Origin: Gammaproteobacteria bacterium 42_54_T18
GTDB taxonomy: Bacteria; Pseudomonadota; Gammaproteobacteria; Pseudomonadales; Ketobacteraceae
Reading direction: 5' to 3'
Length of the DNA: 64,000 nt
Assembly (NCBI GenBank): GCA_002163245.1
Contig: MAAL01000084.1
Span: 1 to 64,000 of the forward strand
In this document: positions 28,051-37,400 of the stretch, in pieces
How positions within the stretch are numbered: position 1 is the stretch's first letter
Layout: the number at the start of each line of letters is the position of its first letter
Program-made: the position numbers and the translations under genes
Notes under the pieces: generated by a model
What the model was told of the DNA's origin: nothing
Seen by the model: the letters and a program-made list of their open reading frames with translations, nothing else
Database searches by the model: none

Positions 28051-28503
28051 ATGTTAGACCGTAATAAAATAGGACATGAATTTGAGAGCTTTTCTGCTGA
28101 CGTAGAAAAGGGGCGGATACGGATGTTTGCCAATGCTATTGGTGAAAATGATCCCATTTATACCGATGAGTCTGCTGCTAAGGAAAGCGGGTATAAAACC
28201 ATACCTGCGCCACCAACATTCCCATTTGTAATGGATATGGAAGCAAAAGATGATTTGCCTGTGGTTAAATTACTCGATCTAAACATTGGAAAAATTTTAC
28301 ACGGCACACAAGAATTTGAGTATTTTGATCGGCTGTATGCGGGTGATACCGTCACAATATCCTCAAAGATAGCGGATATTTTCGATAAGAAAAACGGAGC
28401 ACTTGAATTTGTCGTTGTGGAAAACACCTATAAAAACCAACAGGGTGCTTTAGTGGTAAAATCAAAAAACACATTGGTATATAGAAACGGAGGGCACGGC
28501 TAA
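28051..28503 (+). CDS. MaoC-like N-terminal hot-dog dehydratase subunit (FAS1-type)
   Basis: 150 residues from ATG 28051; the open frame extends upstream into the thiolase but this start has a ribosome site (AAAGGCG). The protein belongs to the N-terminal, non-catalytic-type hot-dog half (PF13452-like): GHEFESFSADVEKGRIRMFANAIGENDPIY and APPTFPFVM. Such a half pairs with a separate catalytic MaoC subunit to form a heteromeric enoyl-CoA hydratase. Its stop overlaps the next start (TAATG), so the two are translationally coupled. Confidence 0.85.
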   Translation: MLDRNKIGHEFESFSADVEKGRIRMFANAIGENDPIYTDESAAKESGYKTIPAPPTFPFVMDMEAKDDLPVVKLLDLNIGKILHGTQEFEYFDRLYAGDTVTISSKIADIFDKKNGALEFVVVENTYKNQQGALVVKSKNTLVYRNGGHG

Positions 28504-28931
28504 TGGGAGAATCAACGGTTGAAGTAGGCACAAAAATACCCGATTTAATTTTACCCGCTATAACACGGGCAAACCTAGCCCTTTATGCTGGCGCGTCAGG
28601 GGATCATAACCCAATCCACATCGACTCCGATTTTGCAAAAAAAGCCGGGGCTGGTGATGTATTTGCACACGGCATGTTATCCATGGCCTTTCTCGGCCGA
28701 ATGCTCACAGATTGGCAGCCACTCTCCGCACTTAGAAAATTCAGCTCCAAATTCACTGCTATCACTCAGTTAGGTGATGCGATTACTTGTTCCGGTGAGG
28801 TTGTTGAAATAGTGAAAAATGAAGGCGAGCGCTTGGCTTATTGCCACATTTTTGCGGCTAATCAAAAAGGTGACAAGACACTCATTGGTGAAGCTGTCGT
28901 TGTAATTGGGAGTAATTGCAATGGAAAGTGA
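28503..28931 (+). CDS. MaoC-like enoyl-CoA hydratase (catalytic subunit)
   Basis: 142 residues with the hydratase-2 signature: YAGASGDHNPIHIDSDFAKKAG carries the catalytic Asp-His pair, followed by FAHGMLSMAFLGRML. Together with the preceding gene it should form a two-chain (R)-specific enoyl-CoA hydratase, like those used for sterol side chains and bulky acyl groups. It overlaps the next ACAD gene by 11 bp. Confidence 0.9.
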   Translation: MGESTVEVGTKIPDLILPAITRANLALYAGASGDHNPIHIDSDFAKKAGAGDVFAHGMLSMAFLGRMLTDWQPLSALRKFSSKFTAITQLGDAITCSGEVVEIVKNEGERLAYCHIFAANQKGDKTLIGEAVVVIGSNCNGK

Positions 28932-30066
28932 ATTAAAAGCAGAATTGTCGTTATTTCGCGATAATGTGATACGTTTTATTGATAATGAAATCATCCCACA
29001 TTATGAGCAGTGGGAACGGGATGAAATAATCCCAAGAGATCTTTGGAACAAATTAGGTGCGCAAGGTTTTTTGGCGCTAGATATTCCTGAGGAGTACGGA
29101 GGTTACGCATCACCCTATATTTTTACCACTGTTCTTATTGAAGAATTTCAACGGAAGAATTGCAGTAGCTTAGGTGTGCCTATGACCGTTCATTCAGACA
29201 TTGTTGCGCATTATGTTCTGAATAATGGAACAGAAGCCCAAAAATCCAAATACCTACCAAAAATGGTTACAGGGGAATGCGTTGGTGCAATTGCAATGAC
29301 TGAACCTGGCACCGGCAGCGACCTTCAAGGCATTCGAACAACAGCCAAACGAGATGGTGATGATTACATTTTAAATGGTAGCAAAACATTCATAACAAAC
29401 GGTCAACATTGCGATATGGTTATCGTTGTTGCGCGCACAAACCTAGACACACCAGGATCGAAGGGTACATCTCTGTTTATTGTTGATTGTGATGCAGAAG
29501 GGTTCATTCGGGGCCGAAATTTAGAGAAAATCGGATTACATGCCAGTGATACCTCTGAGTTATCATTCCAAGATGTCAGAGTACCGGCAAGCGCAATTCT
29601 CGGTGAATTAGACGCTGGTTTTTTTGTTCTCATGGGAGAATTGCAACGCGAACGATTATCGCTGGCAATAGGATCTGTCTCCGCCGCTGAAGGCATTCTT
29701 GCCGATACAATAGCATATGTAAAAGAGCGGGAAGCTTTCGGAAAACCCATTTCTCAATTGCAAAACACTCGATTTAAGTTGGCCGAAATGTCAACAGAAA
29801 TACGGGTTAACCGCGCCTTCGTAAACGATTGCGTCGACCAGTTCATAAAGGGGTCGCTTGACGTCGCCACCGTGAGCATGGCTAAGCTCTCTACTACAGA
29901 GATGCAAAACAGAGTTGCAGATGGTTGCTTACAATTGCATGGAGGATACGGGTACATGCGAGAATATGGTGTATCGCGTGCGTATGTTGATGCACGAGTA
30001 CAACGCATCTATGGAGGCACTTCAGAAATAATGAAAGAACTTATTAGCAGGGATCTACTTAAATAG
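28921..30066 (+). CDS. acyl-CoA dehydrogenase
   Basis: 381 residues from ATG 28921, inside the end of the MaoC gene; a TTG at 28906 is less likely. ACAD motifs: AIAMTEPGTGSDLQGIRT, TFITNGQHCD, LQLHGGYGYMREYGVSRAYVD and RIYGGTSEIMKELI. It is a different branch from the 25689 paralogue, closer to long-chain or glutaryl-type bacterial ACADs. Last gene of the operon, followed by a perfect 15-bp hairpin. Confidence 0.9.
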   Translation: MESELKAELSLFRDNVIRFIDNEIIPHYEQWERDEIIPRDLWNKLGAQGFLALDIPEEYGGYASPYIFTTVLIEEFQRKNCSSLGVPMTVHSDIVAHYVLNNGTEAQKSKYLPKMVTGECVGAIAMTEPGTGSDLQGIRTTAKRDGDDYILNGSKTFITNGQHCDMVIVVARTNLDTPGSKGTSLFIVDCDAEGFIRGRNLEKIGLHASDTSELSFQDVRVPASAILGELDAGFFVLMGELQRERLSLAIGSVSAAEGILADTIAYVKEREAFGKPISQLQNTRFKLAEMSTEIRVNRAFVNDCVDQFIKGSLDVATVSMAKLSTTEMQNRVADGCLQLHGGYGYMREYGVSRAYVDARVQRIYGGTSEIMKELISRDLLK

Positions 30067-30076
30067 ACTAGATCAT

Positions 30077-30121
30077 ATTGTTATCACCGCTACTATTCAA
30101 TATAGCAGCGGTGATAACAAT
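30077..30121. terminator. bidirectional terminator between convergent operons
   Basis: Perfect 15-bp arms ATTGTTATCACCGCT (30077-30091) and AGCGGTGATAACAAT (30107-30121), 11 bp after the ACAD stop and before the SDR that reads from the other side. Confidence 0.75.
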
Positions 30122-30159
30122 AATTTCAAAAATACACCTTATTCTTTACACATCACACC

Positions 30160-30924
30160 TTACAAGAACATGCCACCATTCACATCGATAACATCGCCAG
30201 AAAGATAATCATTTTCAAAAATATATTCAACAGTTTGAGCTATATTCTTAACATCTCCTATACGCCCAAGTGGAACCATCTTTTCCAGTCCGGATAGCGC
30301 TTCAGCCGGCATAGATCTGAGTAATTCTGTATCAATTGTTCCTGGAGCAATTGCCATCGATCGAATATTAAAACGGGCAAGCTCTTTTGACCACACTCGA
30401 CTCATTGAAACGATACCTGCTTTCGCCGCAGAATAATTCGTTTGACCAAAGTTACCCCTGAATGCACCAGAAGACATGCTTACAATACAACCCTCATCTA
30501 TTCCTGATTCCACCATATGGCTTGCCGCTTCACGGGCACATAGGAATGCGCCTTTCATGTGAACGTCAACAACCAAACTAAAGTGTTCTGCAGACATTTT
30601 CTTTACAACTTTCCCATCCTTTACTTTGATAAGAGTCGAGTCGCGTAGAATACCTGCATTATTAACTAATCCATGTATCGCACCAAAATCAGAAGCGATT
30701 TGATTAAATGTGTCTACAACTGTTTCCTCATCAGCAACATTGCATTTGTACGCCCGAGCTATGGAGCCAGAATTTTCAACCAACTTTATGGTTTCAGTCA
30801 TTCCTATTTCATCAAGATCCAAAATGGCGATTTTGCCGCCCTTGGCTGCTAAACTTAGCGCTATGGATCGGCCAATACCTTTAGCGCCTCCAGTTATTGC
30901 GATGACTTTATCTTGTATATTCAT
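30160..30924 (-). CDS. short-chain dehydrogenase/reductase (FabG-like)
   Basis: 254 residues: cofactor motif TGGAKGIG (about 11-18), NNAG (about 88-91), catalytic Ser/Tyr/Lys in SMSSGAFRGNFGQTNYSAAKAG, and a C-terminus (GDVIDVNGGMFL) typical of 3-oxoacyl reductases and 3-hydroxyacyl-CoA dehydrogenases. It probably oxidises the 3-hydroxyacyl-CoA made by the MaoC pair, a step otherwise missing from the neighbouring operon. It lies downstream of, and on the same strand as, the TetR gene. Confidence 0.87.
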   Translation of the reverse strand: MNIQDKVIAITGGAKGIGRSIALSLAAKGGKIAILDLDEIGMTETIKLVENSGSIARAYKCNVADEETVVDTFNQIASDFGAIHGLVNNAGILRDSTLIKVKDGKVVKKMSAEHFSLVVDVHMKGAFLCAREAASHMVESGIDEGCIVSMSSGAFRGNFGQTNYSAAKAGIVSMSRVWSKELARFNIRSMAIAPGTIDTELLRSMPAEALSGLEKMVPLGRIGDVKNIAQTVEYIFENDYLSGDVIDVNGGMFL

Positions 30925-30969
30925 GCTTCAATCCTTCAAAATGGATGTATCTAGAAAGCATAATATAAA

Positions 30970-31010
30970 CGATTATACATCATGGTTAGAATGACCAAAA
31001 TGTATAATCG
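30970..31010. promoter_or_regulatory. inverted repeat between TetR and SDR genes
   Basis: Perfect 11-bp arms CGATTATACAT (30970-30980) and ATGTATAATCG (31000-31010), 46-86 bp before the SDR start on the minus strand. It may be an operator or a weak terminator of the TetR gene. The flanking TATAAT-like bases within the arms could also be a -10 element. Confidence 0.4.
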
Positions 31011-31052
31011 AATACGCAAAATCGCTCATAATAAAAATACTGAAGTAGGGCG

Positions 31053-31772
31053 TTAAACAGATTTTTTCTTAACGGGAGTCTTTTTCGTAGCGGTGGATTT
31101 TTTCTTAACAGGAGCCTTTTTTGTAGCAGCGACTTTCTTCTTAGCGGGAGCTTTTTTGGTAGCTGGTGAAGTAACTAATCCTGCCATCAAAAATGACCAA
31201 ATAAAATCCCCGATCTCTTCCAAAGTATGAGTTCCATCTTCCTTGTACCATGTCGAAACCCAATTTAATGCGCCTAGCCCAATGATTCGCAATAGATCCT
31301 GATTTAGATCATTTCGGATGACTCCTTGCTCAACAAGAATACTGATTAGTCCCGCCCATAACTGTTCGTATTGGTCTCGAAGCCCCAACATTTTATTCCG
31401 TGCATCGCCTTTGAGTGATCGCCATTCAAACAGCAATACGTAAACCATATCGGAGTCTGTCACTAGAACACGTAAGTGAGCATTTATACAGGCACGCAAT
31501 TGCTCAGTTGGCTCAGTTGAGCTTGCACAAGCTTCTAAAACTGCACTTGATATTTGCTCTATCGCAAGCTTCATTAAATCAACTAATAATGCTTCTTTTG
31601 TGTTGTATCGATAATGTAGGCTACCAGGGAACATCTCACATGCTTCCGCTACTTGTTTTACCGTTGTGCGCTCAAACCCCTGGTGACGAAAGAGCTTTGA
31701 CGCCCTGTTTAAGATAAACAGCCTGTCAGCAGGTTCTTTTGCTTCGCCTTTTTTCGATGTATGCTTTTTCAT
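31053..31772 (-). CDS. TetR-family regulator with lysine/alanine/proline-rich tail
   Basis: 239 residues. TetR helix-turn-helix at about 18-62 (ILNRASKLFRHQGFERTTVKQVAEAC ... LHYRYNTKEALL) and a TetR_C-type ligand domain to about 203. The last 35 residues are a repeat of (A/P)(A/V)KKK(V/S)xATKKxPVKKK, like the tails of histone H1 or AlgP-type proteins. This tail is not part of normal TetR proteins and probably adds non-specific DNA or nucleoid binding. A TTGGTTGGTTG sequence sits 22 bp upstream of its start and recurs upstream of the PF10118 and alkB genes, so it may be the repressor for all three. The gene lies at the edge of the mobile region. Confidence 0.85.
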   Translation of the reverse strand: MKKHTSKKGEAKEPADRLFILNRASKLFRHQGFERTTVKQVAEACEMFPGSLHYRYNTKEALLVDLMKLAIEQISSAVLEACASSTEPTEQLRACINAHLRVLVTDSDMVYVLLFEWRSLKGDARNKMLGLRDQYEQLWAGLISILVEQGVIRNDLNQDLLRIIGLGALNWVSTWYKEDGTHTLEEIGDFIWSFLMAGLVTSPATKKAPAKKKVAATKKAPVKKKSTATKKTPVKKKSV

Positions 31773-31793
31773 ATGAACCTAATTAACTTGTCT

Positions 31794-31811
31794 TTGGTTG
31801 GTTGTATAACC
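31794..31811. promoter_or_regulatory. putative autoregulatory TetR site
   Basis: TTGGTTGGTTGTATAACC shares its first 11 bases with the palindrome at 1807-1824; the right arm is degenerate (GGTTGTATAACC is itself palindromic). It lies immediately upstream of the divergent side of the TetR gene. Confidence 0.4.
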
Positions 31812-31974
31812 TTGGGATAATACAAGGGAACGTAGTTCTAGTCAAAAGGCTATTGCCCAGACAGTAAGCCCGCAGTGGAAAGAGAAGCATGCCTCCAATG
31901 ACTAATACCGTTTAGTATTGGTCATAGTGAATATATTACCTATAATAGCTATATACATTGAATATGAGCTATTT

Positions 31975-33209
31975 ATGTCAAAACCTCAGCCTTTATATCC
32001 AACTCGCGCAGCGTTGATAGATATGTCATTGAACGATTACCCTCAACTTTCAGGCTATCTGAGTACTCAGGAGCAATGGGCACAGTCCCATTGGGATTGG
32101 GGGAACCAGTTTCTTCGTTACATCGGAAGAAACAAATCGAAGCATACTTATGTGCGATTCCGTAACGAAGTAGAAAGGTTCCTCCTGTGGGCCTTTTTAA
32201 TCAAGGAAATGCCAATAGATACCTTCAAAAAAGGCGACGTCCTTGAAGATGCAGATTTCTGTTGAAAACCTCCAGTATCTTGGATTGGAACCGCCAATGA
32301 AGATAGGTTTATTATCAATGAAAATGGATTCATCAAATCAAACAAGAAATGGCGACCATTCAAAATGCAGGCGCCGAAAGCTCAGCAAGATAAAGCTGTA
32401 GATAAGAAAAAATACCGACCATCACAACAAACGCTATCAGCAACATTTACTGCGATAACAGCATTTTATAGATATTTGATGGATGAAGACATAACTCCTG
32501 GCAATCCGGCACAGCTAGCCAAAAAGGATTGTCGTCATCTACTAGCAGATTCACAAGTAAACGAAGTTAAGCGGTTAAGCGAAGAGCAATGGCAGTTTCT
32601 ATTGGATACTGCATCTGAGATGGCAAATGGTAATTCTAACTACGAACGTAATCTATTCCTTGTAGCCATACTTAAAACACTTTTTCTACGTATTTCGGAG
32701 CTATCTGAGCGAGAGTCATAGTCCCCAACAATGGGACACTTTTGGCAAGATGAGTCTGACAATTGGTGGTTAAAGATATTTGGAAAAGGAAGAAAAATTC
32801 GAGATATCACGGTCCCGCAGGATTTTTTGCCGTATTTGGAAAGATATCGAACTTATCGAAACCTTTCCTTTCTACCAACGTCAAATGAGCAGTCTCCATT
32901 AATAGAGAAACTTCGAGGGCAAGGAAGCATGTCTTCTAGACATCTATCTCGGCTAATTCAGGAGGTGTTCGAGAAAGTGTACATTAGAATGAAATCATCA
33001 GTTGGCCAAAAAAAACTCAGAAACTAAAGGAGGCGTCGACTCATTGGCTTCGCCATACAGGCGCAAGTATGGAGATTGAAAGAGGACGTGCTTTGAAAGA
33101 TCTTTCCGAGGATCTTGGCCATGCAAGTATGTCTACCACAGATACGATTTACGTACAGACGGAGCATAAAAAGAGAGCTGATAGCGGCAAGGCTCGCAAA
33201 GTAAAATAA
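31975..33209 (+). pseudogene. tyrosine recombinase/integrase with two nonsense codons and a frameshift
   Basis: A full-length tyrosine recombinase can be read in pieces. The SAM-like N-terminal domain starts at ATG 31975 and hits TGA at 32263. The same frame continues (PPVSWIGTANEDRFIINENG...) through the core-binding domain to TAG at 32719 (ISELSERES*SPTMGHFW). A third piece ends at 33027, just after an eight-A run. Shifting frame there restores the catalytic domain C-terminus (THWLRHTGASMEIERG ... DLGHASMSTTDTIYVQ), with the H-x-x-R box and active Tyr in TIYVQ. Three separate lesions show real decay rather than one sequencing error. The family includes the recombinases that resolve or move Tn3-like and other elements. 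Confidence 0.82.
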
Positions 33210-33263
33210 TCCTTAGGGTCGATGCCGATTGCATAATCACCATCGTCGCCTGGCAGATATTCA

Positions 33264-33300
33264 AATTACGCACAATTACCTGCGTTACGCGTAATTATGC
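33264..33300. repeat. cluster of short inverted repeats after the recombinase
   Basis: AAATTACGCA, ATTACCTGCG, TTACGCGTAA and AATTATGC lie close together; AATTACGC and GCGTAATT are inverted copies around TTACGCGTAA. The arrangement of imperfect arms resembles a core site of a tyrosine recombinase or the end of an element, and it lies 55 bp after the recombinase stop. The stretch 33210-33453 has no gene. Confidence 0.4.
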
Positions 33301-33453
33301 AAATGCTCTAATTTATGTGGTTGTTTCTTGAATGATAGCGTGAACCAATTCGAACCAATACTCGTTATATACTTTAAAATTTAGGTACCAATAGTACCGA
33401 TATCTGAAAATTTTTAACGAAACTCAGGTAAATATATTCAGATATGAGGGGCT

Positions 33454-33774
33454 TTACCAAGATGAAATGAGCGCTTTGATTCTGGTGAGTACATCTTGTG
33501 CATCTAACATGCTTCCTTCTTCAATAATTTCAATCGGAGTACGACCATCAAAGAAATCATTATGATTGGGTAAAGTCATAAATGCATTTTGGTTTTCAGG
33601 GTTATCGACCTCTGTTAATAAATAGGCTTTCGCTTCTCGTTCCCGATGTACAGGCTCTGATTGGTTAGATATTTCTAGTATTTTATGGCATCGATCATTG
33701 TCTATACCCCATGAGGATAGGATTTCAATCGCCTCCGCTAGAATGTCATGCTCTAAGCATTCATCATCTGCCAT
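33454..33774 (-). CDS. orphan DUF2384 (MbcA/ParS/Xre-type) antitoxin-like protein
   Basis: 106 residues from ATG 33774 (a GTG at 33810 would add 12). The C-terminal half (NAFMTLPNHNDFFDGRTPIEIIEEGSMLDAQDVLTRIKALISSW) matches the toxin-binding domain of antitoxins paired with RES-domain NAD-degrading toxins: a small-residue-rich start, DGRTPIE turn and closing amphipathic helix. No RES-like toxin gene is seen on either side, so it is an orphan, or a remnant of a module carried by the adjoining mobile DNA. Confidence 0.6.
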   Translation of the reverse strand: MADDECLEHDILAEAIEILSSWGIDNDRCHKILEISNQSEPVHREREAKAYLLTEVDNPENQNAFMTLPNHNDFFDGRTPIEIIEEGSMLDAQDVLTRIKALISSW

Positions 33775-34048
33775 CGTCGTATCTGATTCCCTAAAAGGTA
33801 AGCTGCGCACAATTCTAACCTAAAACAATCCTAATCGTTTTAACTACAATGCGGAATGTAAGGAAGTTGAAATCTTGCTGATATAGTCGTCAATCCGAAT
33901 TCTTTATCGTAACCAAACAAACAGTGTCAAAGGTTACGCGAACAATATACCTAGAAAGCTAGTGAATCTCCATTTGACAATAACACTAAAGCGAGAGAGT
34001 AGTGTTTCTAGATCAGAAACAGGAAACACCTATGGTATAAGGGAGGAT

Positions 34049-34228
34049 TCAAAATAAATCAAAACCTTTTCCATTCTTTTTTCTGTGCAGGTCAACACCT
34101 ACAAAAATTGAATTTTTGCGTGCGATATCTATTGGAAGGGCTTTTCCATTACGGATCAGTTCATCATCCGCTTCACGCTGTGCCTTCTTTTGCTTTTTAT
34201 GTTTTTCGATCAAATCGTTATAGTCCAT
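34049..34228 (-). CDS. small hypothetical protein
   Basis: 59 residues starting MDYNDLIEKHKKQKKAQREA and ending in KGFDLF. The N-terminal half is a lysine-rich helix and the second half includes NGKALPIDIARKNSIFVGVDL. I do not recognise a family. It has a plausible start and composition, no overlap with a larger gene, and lies between the antitoxin-like gene and the proposed Tn3 end. Confidence 0.35.
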   Translation of the reverse strand: MDYNDLIEKHKKQKKAQREADDELIRNGKALPIDIARKNSIFVGVDLHRKKNGKGFDLF

Positions 34229-34319
34229 AATTCCACTTTAGCACTTCATTTATTACAAGCCAAAGCAGCGATTTGTTGGAATAAACCCTATTTAACATAA
34301 TATATATTATGCGCATATA

Positions 34320-34357
34320 GGGGTGAGCGACGATCTAGAGGGTTGATTTCCAACAAG
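34320..34357 (+). repeat. candidate 38-bp terminal inverted repeat of a Tn3-family transposon
   Basis: Begins GGGGTGAGCGACGATC and ends CAACAAG at the 38th base; Tn3-family ends are about 38 bp, start GGGG and end TAAG or a close variant. It lies 100 bp beyond the stop of tnpA, where Tn3 elements usually have this end, and faces the correct way. I could not find a matching second end, so the call depends on position and consensus only. Confidence 0.4.
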
Positions 34358-34457
34358 AACTACCTAACCTATTGAAATACAGGCATTTATGAATCCATAT
34401 TTTCAATAGGATAGGGCAAAAAGTCATCCCTGACGAATCTACACCTAAATTTATCTC

Positions 34458-37400
34458 TTAATTATCGGTATCTTCCCAATCAACCATGACTATTGACATC
34501 ATTTGCTTGATCGTGGATTTAAATGACAATGGTTGATCGTGATCAAAATCGAATATTCCCATCATATTTATGTGCTTCCATGAGATTACTGAACCCTTGC
34601 TAATCATTTCAGATACAGCACGCCGCTCATCATCAGAACTAAGTTCATTGTAATAATCAGATAGGAAAAGATAGTTCCACAAAATAATTGCATTTTGTAA
34701 AATGGTTTTACAGGTCATTACCCGCTGCATTTCGGTGTCAGTACCTACGTGAAGATGACCAGAGCGCCCATAAAAAACAGCGCGACCTAGCTTCTGTCCA
34801 AGTTCCACTCGATTTAACTGTTTGGTTATTGACCTTCTAAGCTCGTCGTCATCTATATAATTCAAAATAAACTTAGATTTTATTAATCGGCCAAACTCTT
34901 TAAGCGCAGCATAGAGAGGGCTATCTGCTGCGCTGGCCGATAACATTTTAAACATTAGTGAGGCAGAACAATAATTGAGTTTAATTGTGGCCATCAATCT
35001 AAGTATATCGTCCCAATTATCTAGAATGAGCTTTTTATTAATTGCCGAGTTAGGAGCAATTGGATTCTTAGTATTTCGTCGTAAACTTTTAGCTTCATAG
35101 CCATAAATGGTCTGTTTATTCAACTTCGCAATTCTCGGGGCAAAAGAAACATCCAAAAAATGAAGGCCTGCGAAAATTGCTTCGGTATATCCATGGGTAT
35201 CTGTACTATGTTTGTGTTCACTGTCATCTGTGTTATCTAGGTATTCAAGATTAGATTCATGAAAAGGGGATGACTTCGATTTAGATAAACCATCCATCAT
35301 GTACGGGGCTTCTCTATCAGATGAAGTCATTACGTTCACGTGAAAAAATGACTGTTTATCGTCTAGAAAACTATTTACGGTTACACCTTGTTCCTTTCCA
35401 TAGTATTTGTATGAATAATTTGCTAACAGGGAGTTTACGGCAACTACGACTTTTTTCCCGTCACTACTTGTATGCATCATACTTCCTTGATCATTATAAA
35501 TTGTTGGCAATGGAAGTTCTTGAATAAATTCAACGATACATTGATTCGCCTTTTTCAGGGACTCCTTTGTCAACCACAGTTTTTCGGTGTCTCGCATTTG
35601 CTTTTCCAGGATACCGCGAGATGCCCTCGCTAGATCTGTGTGGCCTAGATTGGTACCGAGACTCATGAGCGTAGCGAAAATGAGTTTGTTTTCAACGGAT
35701 TTCTTAGAGTTTTTGTTGCTGTGATGTCTGAACGATTCGCTAAAATTAGTATAACTGTCAATTTCTGATAAAAGTTCATAGAGAAGTACCGGTTTAGAGT
35801 CACTCAGCAGCTCCGGTATGTATTTTGTCGTATCAAATTTTGGTTCATAATCACTAAGCTTCCAAGCTCCACTTTCATCAACCTTAAGATATTCATTTTC
35901 ATCAGCGAGATATCTTTTATTGACTTGCATATAGGTGTCTGTAAGTGATTTACCCATCTTGCTTACTACTGATTTACCATTGGCATATTTTGTCAGACCT
36001 GCGGCCTTAATAAATTCATTTTTTCTCATCCCCCATTGTTCATCTGAAATCATATAAGTATGACTTGCTTTGTACCGGTAGGAATATTTTAGACACAACC
36101 GTTTTTTACGTATGGCTTTTTCAATCGCTGTAAACAGCTTGACTTTATATTTGGTAACTAGGGGGAAATCACTTTCTGAAAATACAACCTTTTCATCCTT
36201 TTTAGTCATAAATTCGGAGGGCGCATCATTTGTCATGCTTGTATCTTCATCATTAAAAAATTTAATCGCTGAAACAATATCGGGACAGGAGTTTTTCTCG
36301 TCAAAAGTTAATATCTTAATAATGGGAGAAAATGAGCGCTGTAAGCTGTTTGATTTTTCAAATAGAAATTGATAGAAATTAATACTTAGGTCATAGTTTT
36401 TTAGACTTGTTTCCAACCTTCCTATGTGACCGATAAGGTCTGGTTCTTCTGATTCGAAATATGACTCTGCAAGGTGCAGTACTTTTTCGTTTTTTTCGGC
36501 TAGATTGATATCAGGGTCTCTTGATAAATCAAAAATCAATTTCAATATTTGAGTAGAGGTTTTTGCCGAATTTACGACTGATTTGTTCGCGGTATAAAGC
36601 TCTTTTTCGTCTTTTTCTTTGAGAGATCGATTATGTTTTTTTGCCTGGTTAACTATCCCCCTGATTGTCTTAATGAATGCATCAACAGCATAATCTTGTC
36701 GAAGATAATATTGATCTTGAACGAAGGCGGCCAGCAGAAGACACTTTTTGTTAATGTCCTTGATCTTTCTGGTTTGGTTTAGCGTAGATTTATGTACTTG
36801 CTCTGAAAGATGTTTTACCGCCTCTGATGTTAAATTTATTTCGTCAAGAAGCGGTTTAATAATAAAAAATACTTCTTTAAAACGCTTTAATATCTCAGCG
36901 TTATAATTAAGTTTTCTCTGCGTCGTAGATTGATTGATTCGTTTAATTTCAGAGAACTGACTGGCAATATCAGGACTATCAATCAACGATATTAAAGCCG
37001 TTTTTTGTTCATCGGTAATATTTGATACAACCCGTTCCCGCATGGTTTCTTCAAATTCGATAAATGCATTGCTGATGACATCCACGAATTCGTTATAACC
37101 GGGAACTTCGGTTTTATTTTTCCAACAATGGTCCAAAAGGGAAAAGAGGATCAATTCACTATCTTTTTGTTTATCGGCTAGAAGAAGAGCATGTTGCTCA
37201 AGCGCTTTTCTATCAGATGGGGTATATGGTTTCCATCCGTATGCTTCTAGAATAATTGCCCGATGATGCGACGCAGTTTTGGGGTTGTATTTCGATATAT
37301 CTATTGAATTCTTTATGCCAAGTGACCGTTCAGCCATGCGTATATGTACGGGTTTAAATTTAGACGAGTTAAAAAAACGCCCCTTCGCTTGGAAGTACGC

